DNA of 64,000 nt, from positions 27,620 through 91,619 of the forward strand of contig JAEDDH010000016.1 in NCBI GenBank assembly GCA_016293845.1, in the 5' to 3' direction. Below the pieces are notes generated by a model. It was not told where the DNA came from, searched no databases, and worked only from the letters and a program-made list of their open reading frames with translations. Origin of the DNA: Bacteroidales bacterium. GTDB lineage: Bacteria > Bacteroidota > Bacteroidia > Bacteroidales > UBA3824. Positions 15,897-24,490 of the stretch are shown here, in pieces. Made by a program: the position numbers and the translations under genes. Position 1 is the first letter of the stretch. Each line of letters starts with the position of its first letter.

Positions 15897-17642
15897 TTAG
15901 AAATCGAGGTTGAGGTCTTTTTTAAAAACTTCGAGGTTAGGGTTCTGTTGGTTCAGATAGTTGTATTTATCTGTATCAGTGTAAATTACGGCAGAACCTT
16001 TGTTAGCGTCTATTTTGGTTACCACATCAATTTTTCCGTTGCGCAACTGCTTGCGAAGATAATTGATAAAGCCATCTTTCACCTCGTTGATAGCCTGCTC
16101 TTGAAGCGAATTTTGAAGGCTCATCTCCAAAACGTAATTCTCTTTAATTTCGGGAATTCCCGACGAGAAAATTGCGTGCAGACGAGGTTTTTTGGTCTTG
16201 TAAATCTCAGCCAGTTTTTTCCAAAGATCAGCCAATTGTTCTTGTGTAAAAGGCTGACATTCAGTTATAATCTCACTTTGAGGTGCGGCTTGTTGCTGAC
16301 TTTGTTGCGACGATGCGGCGGCTGCAACGCTCTTGTTTTGCAGATAATCTTTGATGGAAATCTGCGACGCCTTGCGCATTTCGTTCACCGCCTGCTGAGC
16401 AGGTGAATTTGGCGAAGGAGCGGCAACGGGCTGAGATGCGGCAACAGGTTGAGGTTGAACAGTTTGCGCCGTAGCCTGAGGTTGAACAGGCTGTACAACT
16501 GGCTGAGCCATAGGTTGCGGAGCGGCTGCAATTGCCTGACCTGTAATCTTGTTGCCAATGTTGCAGAGTTGCATCAGCATAAGTTCCACAAGGAGCCGTT
16601 TGCTCTTGCTCTCGCGATAATCAAGGTCGCATTTATTGGTGATATTCAATGCGGTATAAAGAAAAGGCAGGGTAACTTTTTCGGCTTGTTGCTTGTAACG
16701 GTCGCGGATACCTGCGCCCACTTCCAAAAGTTGGAGAGTAGATTGGTCGCGGCAAACCATAATATCGCGGATATGCTGGCTGAGACCGCTTACAAAGTGG
16801 TGAGCATCAAAGCCTTTGCTCAAAATTTCGTTGAAAGTGAGCAACGAATTATTTACATCTCCGGCAAGAAAATAATCTACAAGTTTAAAATAATATTCGT
16901 AATCAAGAACGTTGAGGTTGTTGATAACATCCTGATATGTAAACTTTTTGCCCGAGAAACTCACAATTTGATCAAAGAACGAAAGTGCATCGCGCATACC
17001 CCCGTCGGCCTTCTGCGCAATCACATTCAAACCATCGATGTCGGCATCTACGCCCTCTTTTTTGGCGAGATTTTGAAGGTGCCCAACAATATCCTCAACC
17101 TTCATTCTATTAAAGTCAAATATCTGACAGCGAGATAGAATGGTGGGAAGAATCTTGTGTTTTTCGGTGGTAGCAAGTATAAATTTGGCGTGTGCTGGCG
17201 GCTCTTCTAAGGTTTTAAGAAATGCATTGAAAGCGGCGGTAGAGAGCATGTGCACCTCGTCGACGATATAGATGCTGTATTTTCCAATTTGTGGAGGAAT
17301 GCGCACTTTATCAATCAGTTGGCGAATGTCGTCAACCGAGTTGTTAGAAGCGGCATCAAGTTCATGAATATTGTACGAGCGGTTTTCGTTAAACGCACGG
17401 CACGACTCGCATTCGTTGCACGCTTCGAGGTCGTCGGTAAGGTTCATACAGTTGATAGTCTTGGCAAAAATACGCGCACAAGTGGTTTTGCCCACACCAC
17501 GCGGACCGCAGAACAGATACGCCTGCGCCAACTGACTGTTTTTTATAGCATTTTTGAGGGTAGCGGTAATGCTCCCCTGCCCTACCACGGTATCGAACGA
17601 CGCCGGGCGGTACTTCCTTGCCGAAACGATAAAATTTTCCAT
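15897..17642 (-). CDS. dnaX: DNA polymerase III subunit gamma/tau
   Basis: Clamp-loader ATPase. It begins SARKYRPASFDTVVGQ, followed by Walker A CGPRGVGKTTCAR (about 45-57). A zinc module follows, with four Cys between about 65 and 82 (CMNL.., CNECESC). IYIVDEVHML is Walker B and LSRCQIFDFNRM is sensor-1/arginine-finger region. Domain III runs to about 370, then a Gln/Ala/Pro-rich linker (about 370-440) leads to a tau-like C-terminal domain. At 581 aa it encodes the long (tau) form; I did not look for a frameshift signal for gamma. Confidence 0.95.
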   Translation of the reverse strand: MENFIVSARKYRPASFDTVVGQGSITATLKNAIKNSQLAQAYLFCGPRGVGKTTCARIFAKTINCMNLTDDLEACNECESCRAFNENRSYNIHELDAASNNSVDDIRQLIDKVRIPPQIGKYSIYIVDEVHMLSTAAFNAFLKTLEEPPAHAKFILATTEKHKILPTILSRCQIFDFNRMKVEDIVGHLQNLAKKEGVDADIDGLNVIAQKADGGMRDALSFFDQIVSFSGKKFTYQDVINNLNVLDYEYYFKLVDYFLAGDVNNSLLTFNEILSKGFDAHHFVSGLSQHIRDIMVCRDQSTLQLLEVGAGIRDRYKQQAEKVTLPFLYTALNITNKCDLDYRESKSKRLLVELMLMQLCNIGNKITGQAIAAAPQPMAQPVVQPVQPQATAQTVQPQPVAASQPVAAPSPNSPAQQAVNEMRKASQISIKDYLQNKSVAAAASSQQSQQQAAPQSEIITECQPFTQEQLADLWKKLAEIYKTKKPRLHAIFSSGIPEIKENYVLEMSLQNSLQEQAINEVKDGFINYLRKQLRNGKIDVVTKIDANKGSAVIYTDTDKYNYLNQQNPNLEVFKKDLNLDF

Positions 17643-17715
17643 AAATTATACTTGCATTTTCAAATCACAAATATAGGATTAATCGGGTGGAAAAAAAATT
17701 TTTATGAAAAATTTA

Positions 17716-18399
17716 TCACAACTCAAACTTATACGTTATGGGAAAGGTGTTTTCGGCGATGTCGTTTTTGAGTTTGGTGCGTTTGGCGTTGGTGCGGTTA
17801 AAACGTTCTTCGCATTGATACTCAAAGCCTAATGTATTGCGTTTGTTGAGTTTTTTCTCAACGCCGAAAGTCCAACGGTCGCGGTCAACAAGTCCACGGG
17901 GAATGTTGTAAAACCATTCGTAAGATATGTAGGGCGTGAGTTTGATGGGCTTGATTTTGTACTGCGCCTGAAAACGTGTGCGGAAATATTGCTCCTTGGT
18001 GTCCTCGTCGTAGTCGTCGGAATAGAGGCAGTATTTGAGACGAGTGCTGAGTTTCAGATGGTTAAAAGCGTATTTTCCTTTGGCTGCAATTCCAAAACGA
18101 CGCTGCCACGCAGATTCTCCCTCCTCGTTTTCGGCTTTGAAACGGTATTCTGCCTCGAATGAGAGGTACTGAATGGGCGAAAACTCAACCACGGGCTTGA
18201 ACATCACGGTTTTGGTGGACGGTTCGGGACAAATCTCGCCTTCCAACTCGAAACCCGCTGTAAGATAGTCGTTAAACTCTTTCTCAATGGCTGAGGCAAG
18301 GTTGAAAATGTAGCGTTTTTCGGTCTGCGCCTTTACCGACGACGATACTACAAAAGATAATGTGAGCGCAACTATTGTGATTTTGAATATTTGTTTCAT
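17716..18399 (-). CDS. Secreted DUF2490-type outer-membrane-like protein
   Basis: 227 aa with a clear signal peptide (cleavage near SSSVKAQ, about 24). The mature part consists of alternating aromatic/charged strands (YLSFEAEYRFKAENEEGESA, FRTRFQAQYKIKPIKLTPYI, WTFGVEKKLNKRNTLGFEYQ) that suggest a small beta-barrel, matching the DUF2490 family. The function is unknown. It is the last gene of a four-gene unit with the DUF4956, VTC-domain and beta-helix genes, 8 bp after DUF4956. This suggests it is the envelope or outer-membrane component of that system. Confidence 0.75.
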   Translation of the reverse strand: MKQIFKITIVALTLSFVVSSSVKAQTEKRYIFNLASAIEKEFNDYLTAGFELEGEICPEPSTKTVMFKPVVEFSPIQYLSFEAEYRFKAENEEGESAWQRRFGIAAKGKYAFNHLKLSTRLKYCLYSDDYDEDTKEQYFRTRFQAQYKIKPIKLTPYISYEWFYNIPRGLVDRDRWTFGVEKKLNKRNTLGFEYQCEERFNRTNAKRTKLKNDIAENTFPITYKFEL

Positions 18400-18407
18400 T
18401 ATTATAA

Positions 18408-19112
18408 TTATTTATCAGATTCAACAGATGTATTTTCAGTATTATCGGTTTTGGATTCAAGATGAGCGGTTTTGTCGTAATAAACACGCAGAATGGCTAT
18501 ATCTTTGAGGAAATCGATACGGACAAAGTCGAAACGTTTGATTTTTAATCCTGTACGTTTCTCTAAATCAGCCATTAAGACATCTTTATTCTCGGATTTT
18601 ACATTCTCTATTTTTTCGTAAATAATGTCGATATGACCCTCGCTCTTGATAAGGAATTTTTCTAAAAGGAAGACGCAAAATACAATTGCAACGTTGGTAA
18701 GCACAAGTTCTGCCACACTTACCTTCTTATTAGCCAATGCGTTGAGCACTGCGATGCCAATTACCACAAAGAGATAAGTCATTTCGCGGATAGGAATTGG
18801 ATCGGTGCGGTATTTTAGGATTCCAAACACGGCAAACAGTCCGAGTGCAAAACCAAGTTCCAATTTTACATCCTCTAACAAAAAGCACATCAAAAAGATA
18901 GCCGTTCCAAGAGCGTAATAAGTAAAAGTAAACTCCCTGCGTCCGCCCTTGCCATAAATCAAGTTGATCAGCACAAACAAAACGCCTGTGTTGAATAGCA
19001 AACGGAAAAAGAGTTTCCCGAAATCGCGGTAATCTATCAGGCTGGAGTTATAAAATTTTATATCCTCCAAACTTGCTACCTGCGTTGTGTCTTGTAAAAT
19101 ATCTAATATCAT
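18408..19112 (-). CDS. DUF4956 inner-membrane protein
   Basis: 234 aa with a cluster of hydrophobic segments between about residues 30 and 150 (e.g. LLFNTGVLFVLINLIYG, LGTAIFLMCFLLEDVKL, LTNVAIVFCVFLLEKFLI) and a cytosolic C-terminal domain (about 160-234). The sequence FGILKYRTDPIPIREMTYLF is the hallmark of DUF4956. In many genomes DUF4956 genes sit beside VTC-domain polyphosphate polymerases, as here, so it may be the membrane partner of that enzyme. The biochemical function is unknown. Confidence 0.8.
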   Translation of the reverse strand: MILDILQDTTQVASLEDIKFYNSSLIDYRDFGKLFFRLLFNTGVLFVLINLIYGKGGRREFTFTYYALGTAIFLMCFLLEDVKLELGFALGLFAVFGILKYRTDPIPIREMTYLFVVIGIAVLNALANKKVSVAELVLTNVAIVFCVFLLEKFLIKSEGHIDIIYEKIENVKSENKDVLMADLEKRTGLKIKRFDFVRIDFLKDIAILRVYYDKTAHLESKTDNTENTSVESDK

Positions 19113-19116
19113 TTTT

Positions 19117-19184
19117 AATTATGAATTATGAATTACAAATTACTATTACTAATTATGAATTATGCATTATGAATTATGCATTAC
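19117..19184. repeat. AATTATGAATT short tandem repeat
   Basis: The 68-bp gap between the VTC-domain and DUF4956 genes is almost entirely repeats of AATTATGAATTATG/AATTATGCATT. Such simple repeats are frequent in intergenic DNA of this phylum. The VTC gene stop lies within the last copy. Confidence 0.6.
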
Positions 19185-19933
19185 AAAGCGTTGTCAAGCC
19201 GTTTTTGCAACATTCGTATTTTTACACGGAACAGATTGGTTTTCAAATTGTTCTGACCATTAAGAACTCGTCCCATACAGTATTTTGAAAACCCCGACTG
19301 ATGAACGCCATATTTATAAAGTGTCTTGTGGAGGGGCGAATGTGGTGCGCCCGCCTCGTGTTTAAGTTCCACAACGGCAAAATGATCGGTTTCGTGACCG
19401 TGCTCTTTATCTTGAAAACCTAATTCACAGTCAATAGTGCAGCGTTCGGTTAAGTCTTTCTTAACTAGCGTGATACGGTGGAAATGGTTTTCGATTACGG
19501 GTCGCAAATCGTCGGGATTGCAGGGGATATGTTTTGCAAGAAAATCATATTCTTCGGGCAGAATCACCTCCAAAGGCGACTGAATTTCAATACGTTTCTT
19601 CTTGGTCTTGCCCTTGTTGGTCTTGTGTTTCACCTCCAAAAAAGCAGTGCCGGTATCCACGTACATCCGCTTGCGAACCTTGTAACGGTCGAGTTTTCCA
19701 TTGTGATGCGTGGTGTAAAACATATTGTCGGGCGTATCAAAATATACAGTGCGGTATTCCATATAGCGGAGACCCGAAATCTCTACAATATAGTAGTAAT
19801 CAGCAATTTCTGGCAAGACATTCTGCCACAGCACCTCAGCACGGAGCGGAAATTTGGTGTCCACTCTGTTCATAAAGTTCGCCTTGTCGATGTCCGCGAG
19901 ACTTACCGATGTAAATTTGTTCAGTATTTCCAT
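19181..19933 (-). CDS. VTC-domain (polyphosphate polymerase-like) protein
   Basis: 250 aa from MEILNKFTSVSL (an ATG 8 codons upstream is less likely). It belongs to the triphosphate tunnel metalloenzyme superfamily, VTC type, which in yeast makes polyphosphate from ATP. Visible tunnel features are MNRVDTKFPL, YRTVYFDTPDNMFYTTHHNG, the basic KLDRYKVRKRMYVD, FLEVKHKTNKGKTKKKR, and acidic ends CTIDCELGFQD and AVVELKHE. It has no membrane segment of its own; the DUF4956 protein encoded next may supply it. Activity on polyphosphate is family knowledge, not shown by sequence. Confidence 0.82.
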   Translation of the reverse strand: MEILNKFTSVSLADIDKANFMNRVDTKFPLRAEVLWQNVLPEIADYYYIVEISGLRYMEYRTVYFDTPDNMFYTTHHNGKLDRYKVRKRMYVDTGTAFLEVKHKTNKGKTKKKRIEIQSPLEVILPEEYDFLAKHIPCNPDDLRPVIENHFHRITLVKKDLTERCTIDCELGFQDKEHGHETDHFAVVELKHEAGAPHSPLHKTLYKYGVHQSGFSKYCMGRVLNGQNNLKTNLFRVKIRMLQKRLDNAL

Positions 19934-20033
19934 CAACGAATTACACGAATTAAACAAAGATATTTAATTGCAAAATAAATAAAAATCAACAAGTAGATTT
20001 TTATTTTGACGAATTTAACTAATAATGACTTAA

Positions 20034-21776
20034 TTAAAATCTCATTCCGCCGTTACCGCCTGACATTGTGGCTGTTGCACTAACTTCTTTGCCGCTGCCA
20101 ACTGATGTGGGCGGATAATAAACGCCTGTATTCTCAACATATTCGTTGCCCTCAACATCGCCGCCTGTTATAAATTTATATGAGTTGCCTGATGTGAGTT
20201 TGTCGCTAACAAAGACAGCCGCTCCAAAGGTCTGAGGATTGGTTACTGCAATAATATTGTCAACAGCTAACGATGTTCCGCTGTTGAGTTTAGATGAATA
20301 AACCATTGGCAATGAGGTAGATGAAGGAATACTTTCGGAGAACATATCCGACGAACCCATTGCAAAAACAGTTCCGCCTGTAACGGTAAAAGTGTAACCA
20401 CGGTCGCCACAGTCGATTGGCGAGTTGCCGCCTCCTGTCTGACTTACGATTGTAACGCCGCCGCTAACTTCGATATTGCCGTTAGAGTCGATGCCGTCGC
20501 CCGAAGCCCTGACATAGAGAAAACCGTCGGAAATCATAATCCAAGGATTTGTGTTTGAGGCATTTATACCATCGTCGTCGGCAGAAATAAGAGTATTGCC
20601 GCCTTCGATACTGATGTTGGTTGCCTCGATTCCTTCCCACTTTGAGGTGATGGCGAGAGTGCCGCCCTTGATTGTAACCGCCCCCTCTGCCTGAACACCG
20701 TGACGCTCGGAAACTATTGATGCTGAGGCTTTATCAAACTCAATGTCGGTGTCGGCTTTGAGACCCTTGCCGTATGCGTTGATGGTGAAATCGCCGCCCG
20801 AAATCTTCAAATCTCGTCCGCAGGTGATGCCGTGCATACAGGCTAACTTATTGGAAGTCTGTTCAAAACCGCCGGGACCCCAAGGATTGAAACCTCCTCC
20901 CCCGCCGGGCATCGGACCTTGTTTAGTAACGCTTGTACGCTTGGTAATAATGTTGAATTTGCCGCCCGAAATGGTGATGTCTGTTTCGGCTTTGATGCCG
21001 TCGTTCTTGGCGGTGTCGCTTGCAGAGGCAGTTGAGAGGCACGTTAGATTAAACTCGCCGTCCTCAATGATTACAAAACCGCTGCCCGTGTCGGTAGATT
21101 TCAGCGCGTCGCCATACGATTTAACAGTAATGCCGCCACCGTGAACTAGCACAAAATCCTTGCCCACAATGCCGTCAAAAGCAGAATTTACAGTAATGTT
21201 TCCGCTCTTAACCACAAGACCGTCCTTTGCCTTGATGCCGTCGGTGGCGTTTGCGGTGATAGTGAGCGAACCTGTGCCTTGGGTTGCACCTGCAATTGCG
21301 AGATTCTCCTTGCTGAAAAGCACGCCTTTTTTGTCGTTTTCCGAACCGTCGGCAAGTGAGTTCTGAGTGCCGTCGTTGATAATCAAAACCGCTTTCTTAC
21401 AGTTCTTTACAAAAAGCGGAGCAGAAGATTTTGAAGCAATGTCAGCACCGTTGAGAACGATTTTTACAACTGCGGTCTTGCTGTCGGCATCCACTTTTAT
21501 TTGACCGTCGGTTAATGCGCCATCAACAAAGTAAGTACCTGCGGCTTTGATAGTTGCCTCAGTTCCCGAAACTGCCACATTAGTATCGCAGTTTTCGGTA
21601 GTAATAGAGTTGGTTTTCAGGTGGATGAACATCGCACCTTCGGTAGAAAACTGATAATCAGACGATTGTTCATCAAACGAAGACACCGTCTCCTGTTGTT
21701 CCTTTTCATTGGTCTCAGACGAAGAGACAAGCAGGTCGTCCTTCTCCCAAATCTTTTTGCACCCCGCCGCCAACAC
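20034..21776 (-). CDS. Cthe_2159-type beta-helix carbohydrate-binding lipoprotein, signal peptide interrupted
   Basis: Right-handed beta-helix with many short repeats (e.g. ITVNSAFDGIVGKDF, LKISGGDFTINAYGKGLKAD, IEVSGGVTIVSQ), matching the carbohydrate-binding family typified by Clostridium Cthe_2159. A Gly-rich loop (GGGGGFNPWGPGG) sits mid-protein. The frame upstream is open from ATG 21818 and reads MGNK, then TAA (21804-21806), then LLVALLGCAVLAAGCKK. That is a perfect lipoprotein signal peptide with one stop codon. The coordinates given start at the GTG after the stop, which leaves only a lipobox fragment. So the gene is either inactivated or the TAA is an error. It is the first gene of the VTC/DUF4956/DUF2490 unit. 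Confidence 0.75.
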   Translation of the reverse strand: MLAAGCKKIWEKDDLLVSSSETNEKEQQETVSSFDEQSSDYQFSTEGAMFIHLKTNSITTENCDTNVAVSGTEATIKAAGTYFVDGALTDGQIKVDADSKTAVVKIVLNGADIASKSSAPLFVKNCKKAVLIINDGTQNSLADGSENDKKGVLFSKENLAIAGATQGTGSLTITANATDGIKAKDGLVVKSGNITVNSAFDGIVGKDFVLVHGGGITVKSYGDALKSTDTGSGFVIIEDGEFNLTCLSTASASDTAKNDGIKAETDITISGGKFNIITKRTSVTKQGPMPGGGGGFNPWGPGGFEQTSNKLACMHGITCGRDLKISGGDFTINAYGKGLKADTDIEFDKASASIVSERHGVQAEGAVTIKGGTLAITSKWEGIEATNISIEGGNTLISADDDGINASNTNPWIMISDGFLYVRASGDGIDSNGNIEVSGGVTIVSQTGGGNSPIDCGDRGYTFTVTGGTVFAMGSSDMFSESIPSSTSLPMVYSSKLNSGTSLAVDNIIAVTNPQTFGAAVFVSDKLTSGNSYKFITGGDVEGNEYVENTGVYYPPTSVGSGKEVSATATMSGGNGGMRF

Positions 21777-21803
21777 AGCACAGCCAAGGAGCGCAACTAA
21801 TAG

Positions 21804-21806
21804 TTA
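21804..21806 (-). other. In-frame stop in a lipoprotein signal peptide
   Basis: Codon 5 of the beta-helix lipoprotein is TAA between MGNK and LLVALLGCAVLAAGC. A single change (TAA from AAA, CAA or GAA) would restore a textbook signal sequence. It is recorded separately because it decides whether the gene is functional. Confidence 0.75.
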
Positions 21807-21942
21807 TTTATTGCCCATTTTTAAAAGTAAGATTTTATATTTCAAACAAGTTATAGAGTAAATTTGTGCTACAAAGATATCAATTTGAAATGTTTAGAAA
21901 TGTTTAGAAATATTAATTATTATTAATTAGTATTATGTATGC

Positions 21943-23388
21943 CTATTTCCGTTTAACCAAATTTATAACATATCCCATTGATTCTCTGAGCATTACCGAA
22001 CCGCTTAAATAAAGCGAAAGTACATAAAGCAATGCCGTGATAGTAATTTTTGCAACAATAATGAGATAAACATTTGACATAAAGGATGTTACCCACCACG
22101 CCACAGCGATAGAACCTGCCGTTGCCATCAGGTATGGCGCAATATTTTTAAAAACCTGCAATACAGGAATTTTTATATAACGGCTTGTAACAAAATGAAT
22201 TACAACCAAAAACAACAAGTTTACCGACACATATCCCACGGCAATATACACAAGCCCCTGACTGAGAGTGAAAAACAATGTTAAAATCTGCGCTACGCAT
22301 CTGAAAATGGTTATCCACATAAGCGCACCCGACTTTCCGCACGATAGCAACTGTTTGTTGTACAGATGATAAGTGGAATAAAACGCTGCCCATACGCACA
22401 AAATTTGCAAAACTGCTACCGAAGGAATCCACTTATCGCCTATCACTAAGGGAATTAACTCAGGCGAAACAAATCCGAAACCCAACATACAGGGGAACGA
22501 AACGAACACGCAAAAGCGCATCAACTTGTTAAATACCAATGCTTTTTCGTTGTCGGCGGCTTTCACCATTACGGGTTGAGCCACGCCTTCGAGAGCTGTG
22601 TGAATGGTTTGCTGACCCAATGTTGTCCATTTGGCACCCTGAGCGTAGATTCCCACTTGATATTTGTTGTAAGATTTACCAATAATAAATGTGAAAAGAT
22701 TGTCGCCCAAAGATGTAAATATGTTCGAAATCAACAACTTGATACTAAACGGCAGCATCTCCAAAACAGGCTTGAAGGTAAACTTCCATTTTGGTTTCCA
22801 ACCGCTGTAAACCCACATACAAATCATATTAACTGCCACAAAACAATTGTTTTGCGCCGCTATTCCCCAATATGCAAAACCATTGTAAGCCAACGTTACA
22901 CCAAGCGACCCCGAAACCACCACTGCCACAAAGGTAGATTTAGCTATCAATTTATTTTTCAGGGTTTTAGTCAATATTGCGTTAGGCACTGTGCTGAGGC
23001 TCGAAATCAAAACACCACAAAACTGGAACCGTCCCAAAGCAGTAAGTTCGGGTTCATTCAAAAAGTCTGCAAATAAGGGCATCAGAAAAAAGAAAATCGA
23101 AAAAAGCAAAAGCCCCACAAGCAAACTTGTCCAAAATACAGAGTTGTAGTCGTCGAAAGTAACATTTTTGCGATTAATGAGCGCAACACGAAATCCGCCC
23201 TCTTTAATCAGATACGACAGAGTAACAAACACCGCCAAAAGGTTTGCCATTCCGTAGTCCGACTCGCTAAGAATGCGGGCAAGAAAAATGCCGAACATCA
23301 GGTTCAACACTTGCTGCCCAACGCTTCCAAGACCGCTCCAAAATAGTTCGTCAGCGGTTTTCTTTTTAAGGTTTTCGGGTTTCGACAT
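21943..23388 (-). CDS. Oligosaccharide flippase (Wzx/MATE-like, polysaccharide biosynthesis)
   Basis: 481-aa integral membrane protein with about 12-14 hydrophobic segments. The N-terminus (ADELFWSGLGSVGQQVLNLM, ILSESDYGMANLLAVF) is characteristic of the lipopolysaccharide-flippase family that moves lipid-linked sugar repeat units across the inner membrane. It is not within a glycosyltransferase cluster, so its substrate is unknown. It is divergently transcribed from the lipoprotein at 23474, and a -7 box TACCTTTG faces it in the shared 85-bp region. The short direct repeat ATGTTTAGAA x2 (21889-21908) lies beyond its end. Confidence 0.9.
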   Translation of the reverse strand: MSKPENLKKKTADELFWSGLGSVGQQVLNLMFGIFLARILSESDYGMANLLAVFVTLSYLIKEGGFRVALINRKNVTFDDYNSVFWTSLLVGLLLFSIFFFLMPLFADFLNEPELTALGRFQFCGVLISSLSTVPNAILTKTLKNKLIAKSTFVAVVVSGSLGVTLAYNGFAYWGIAAQNNCFVAVNMICMWVYSGWKPKWKFTFKPVLEMLPFSIKLLISNIFTSLGDNLFTFIIGKSYNKYQVGIYAQGAKWTTLGQQTIHTALEGVAQPVMVKAADNEKALVFNKLMRFCVFVSFPCMLGFGFVSPELIPLVIGDKWIPSVAVLQILCVWAAFYSTYHLYNKQLLSCGKSGALMWITIFRCVAQILTLFFTLSQGLVYIAVGYVSVNLLFLVVIHFVTSRYIKIPVLQVFKNIAPYLMATAGSIAVAWWVTSFMSNVYLIIVAKITITALLYVLSLYLSGSVMLRESMGYVINLVKRK

Positions 23389-23422
23389 CGTTTTTACTTT
23401 GGCGCAAAGGTAAAAATTATTT

Positions 23423-23453
23423 ATTGCTGTTTAAAACAAAAATATTACCTTTG
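23423..23453 (+). promoter_or_regulatory. Bacteroidota-type promoter (plus strand) within a divergent promoter region
   Basis: ATTG, a 19-nt spacer and TACCTTTG (23446-23453) drive the lipoprotein and GtrA genes. On the opposite strand TACCTTTG (around 23405-23412) points to the flippase. Confidence 0.6.
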
Positions 23454-23473
23454 CCCTCAAATCATAACGGCAA

Positions 23474-23980
23474 ATGAAACCACACCTTATTATATTATAC
23501 TTTCTTTTGGCGATAATCCTCAGCGGATGTGCCAAACCAATGCCAAAACTAATTGAAAGCAAGAAGATTAGCCTATCATTCACTGGCTACGAGGATATGC
23601 TGATAACCTCTGATGATGGCGAAGTGTTCAACTGCTTCAACGAGCGTCTGGGCGTTGCGATACACCTCACCGACAGCGAAGGCATCGAAAACACCGACAG
23701 CCTTATGCAAACGGTTTACCGCCAAAAAACTCAGAACTTAGCATTAGACAGCCAAACAAAAATCGGCGACATAAACCGCAAAGAATTTGACAATCAGACA
23801 CTTTCTGGCTTTTCAGTTTCAGGTAACGGCAACAATCGAGGCATCAATTGGCTATTTGTTACAGCGCACGCAAAAAAAGCCCCATTAGTATACTTTATTG
23901 TAATATCATACACCAACGACGTTGACCCCGAAGAAACCAATATGGTACTCAACTCGCTACAATGCAGCGCAAAAGAATAA
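23474..23980 (+). CDS. Small lipoprotein of unknown function
   Basis: 168 aa with a type II signal peptide MKPHLIILYFLLAIILSGC (lipobox LSGC, Cys19), so it is predicted to be membrane-anchored. The mature domain (SFTGYEDMLITSDDGEVFNC, then NRKEFDNQTLSGFSVSGNGN, then LVYFIVISYTNDVDPEETNM) looks like a compact alpha/beta fold of the type annotated as PsbP-like or stress-induced lipoproteins. I do not recognise the family with confidence. The GtrA gene follows after 9 bp, so they are probably co-transcribed. Confidence 0.75.
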   Translation: MKPHLIILYFLLAIILSGCAKPMPKLIESKKISLSFTGYEDMLITSDDGEVFNCFNERLGVAIHLTDSEGIENTDSLMQTVYRQKTQNLALDSQTKIGDINRKEFDNQTLSGFSVSGNGNNRGINWLFVTAHAKKAPLVYFIVISYTNDVDPEETNMVLNSLQCSAKE

Positions 23981-23989
23981 CTAAAAAAA

Positions 23990-24445
23990 ATGGTGACATT
24001 AAGAGAGATAATTGCAAATCACGACCTTAAAACGCTGTTTCAAAAATACCGTCAGGTGGTATTCTACGTTATTTTCGGCTGTGTAAGCACGTTGGTAAAC
24101 ATTATAGCGTTTTGGATAATCAACTCCATTTTTGGCGTTAACTACAAATTAGCCAACGTGTTGAGTTGGATTATTGCCGTTATGTGCGCATATATCACCA
24201 ACAAGATTTGGGTATTTGAAAGTCGCGGCAAAACTGGCAAAGAAAACGTATTTGAGGCTTCTAAATTCTTCTTTTTCAGACTAATAACCCTCGGTGTGGA
24301 TATGCTATGTATGTACACCTTTATCGAAAAACTAAGAATTATAGAAATTGTGTCAAAAATTATTACGAATGCCATTGTGGTGGTGGCTAACTACCTGTTT
24401 AGCAAACTGATAATTTTTAGGAAAAAGCAAATAGAACAGGAATAA
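23990..24445 (+). CDS. GtrA family membrane protein
   Basis: 151 aa with four predicted transmembrane helices: VVFYVIFGCVSTLVNIIAFW, a segment around KLANVLSWIIAVMCAYI, one near FFFRLITLGVDMLCMY, and VANYLFSKLIIF at the end. ITNKIWVFES is the conserved GtrA loop. GtrA-type proteins are linked to translocation of lipid-linked sugars, for example in O-antigen glucosylation or arabinogalactan synthesis. A second, frameshifted GtrA-type gene lies 0.9 kb downstream. Confidence 0.9.
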   Translation: MVTLREIIANHDLKTLFQKYRQVVFYVIFGCVSTLVNIIAFWIINSIFGVNYKLANVLSWIIAVMCAYITNKIWVFESRGKTGKENVFEASKFFFFRLITLGVDMLCMYTFIEKLRIIEIVSKIITNAIVVVANYLFSKLIIFRKKQIEQE

Positions 24446-24446
24446 A

Positions 24447-24474
24447 AAAAACGCACCGTTTTGGTGCGTTTTTA
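24447..24474. terminator. Bidirectional terminator between GtrA and slyD
   Basis: A 7-bp stem ACGCACC/GGTGCGT with a GTTTT loop is flanked by A8 on one side and T4-5 on the other, so it can end both convergent transcripts. Confidence 0.9.
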
Positions 24475-24490
24475 TAAAATCGATAAAAAA

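Noticed and set aside
20743..21366. Plus-strand open frames inside the beta-helix lipoprotein gene
   Set aside because: Caused by the repetitive coding on the other strand; Pro-rich translation without motifs.
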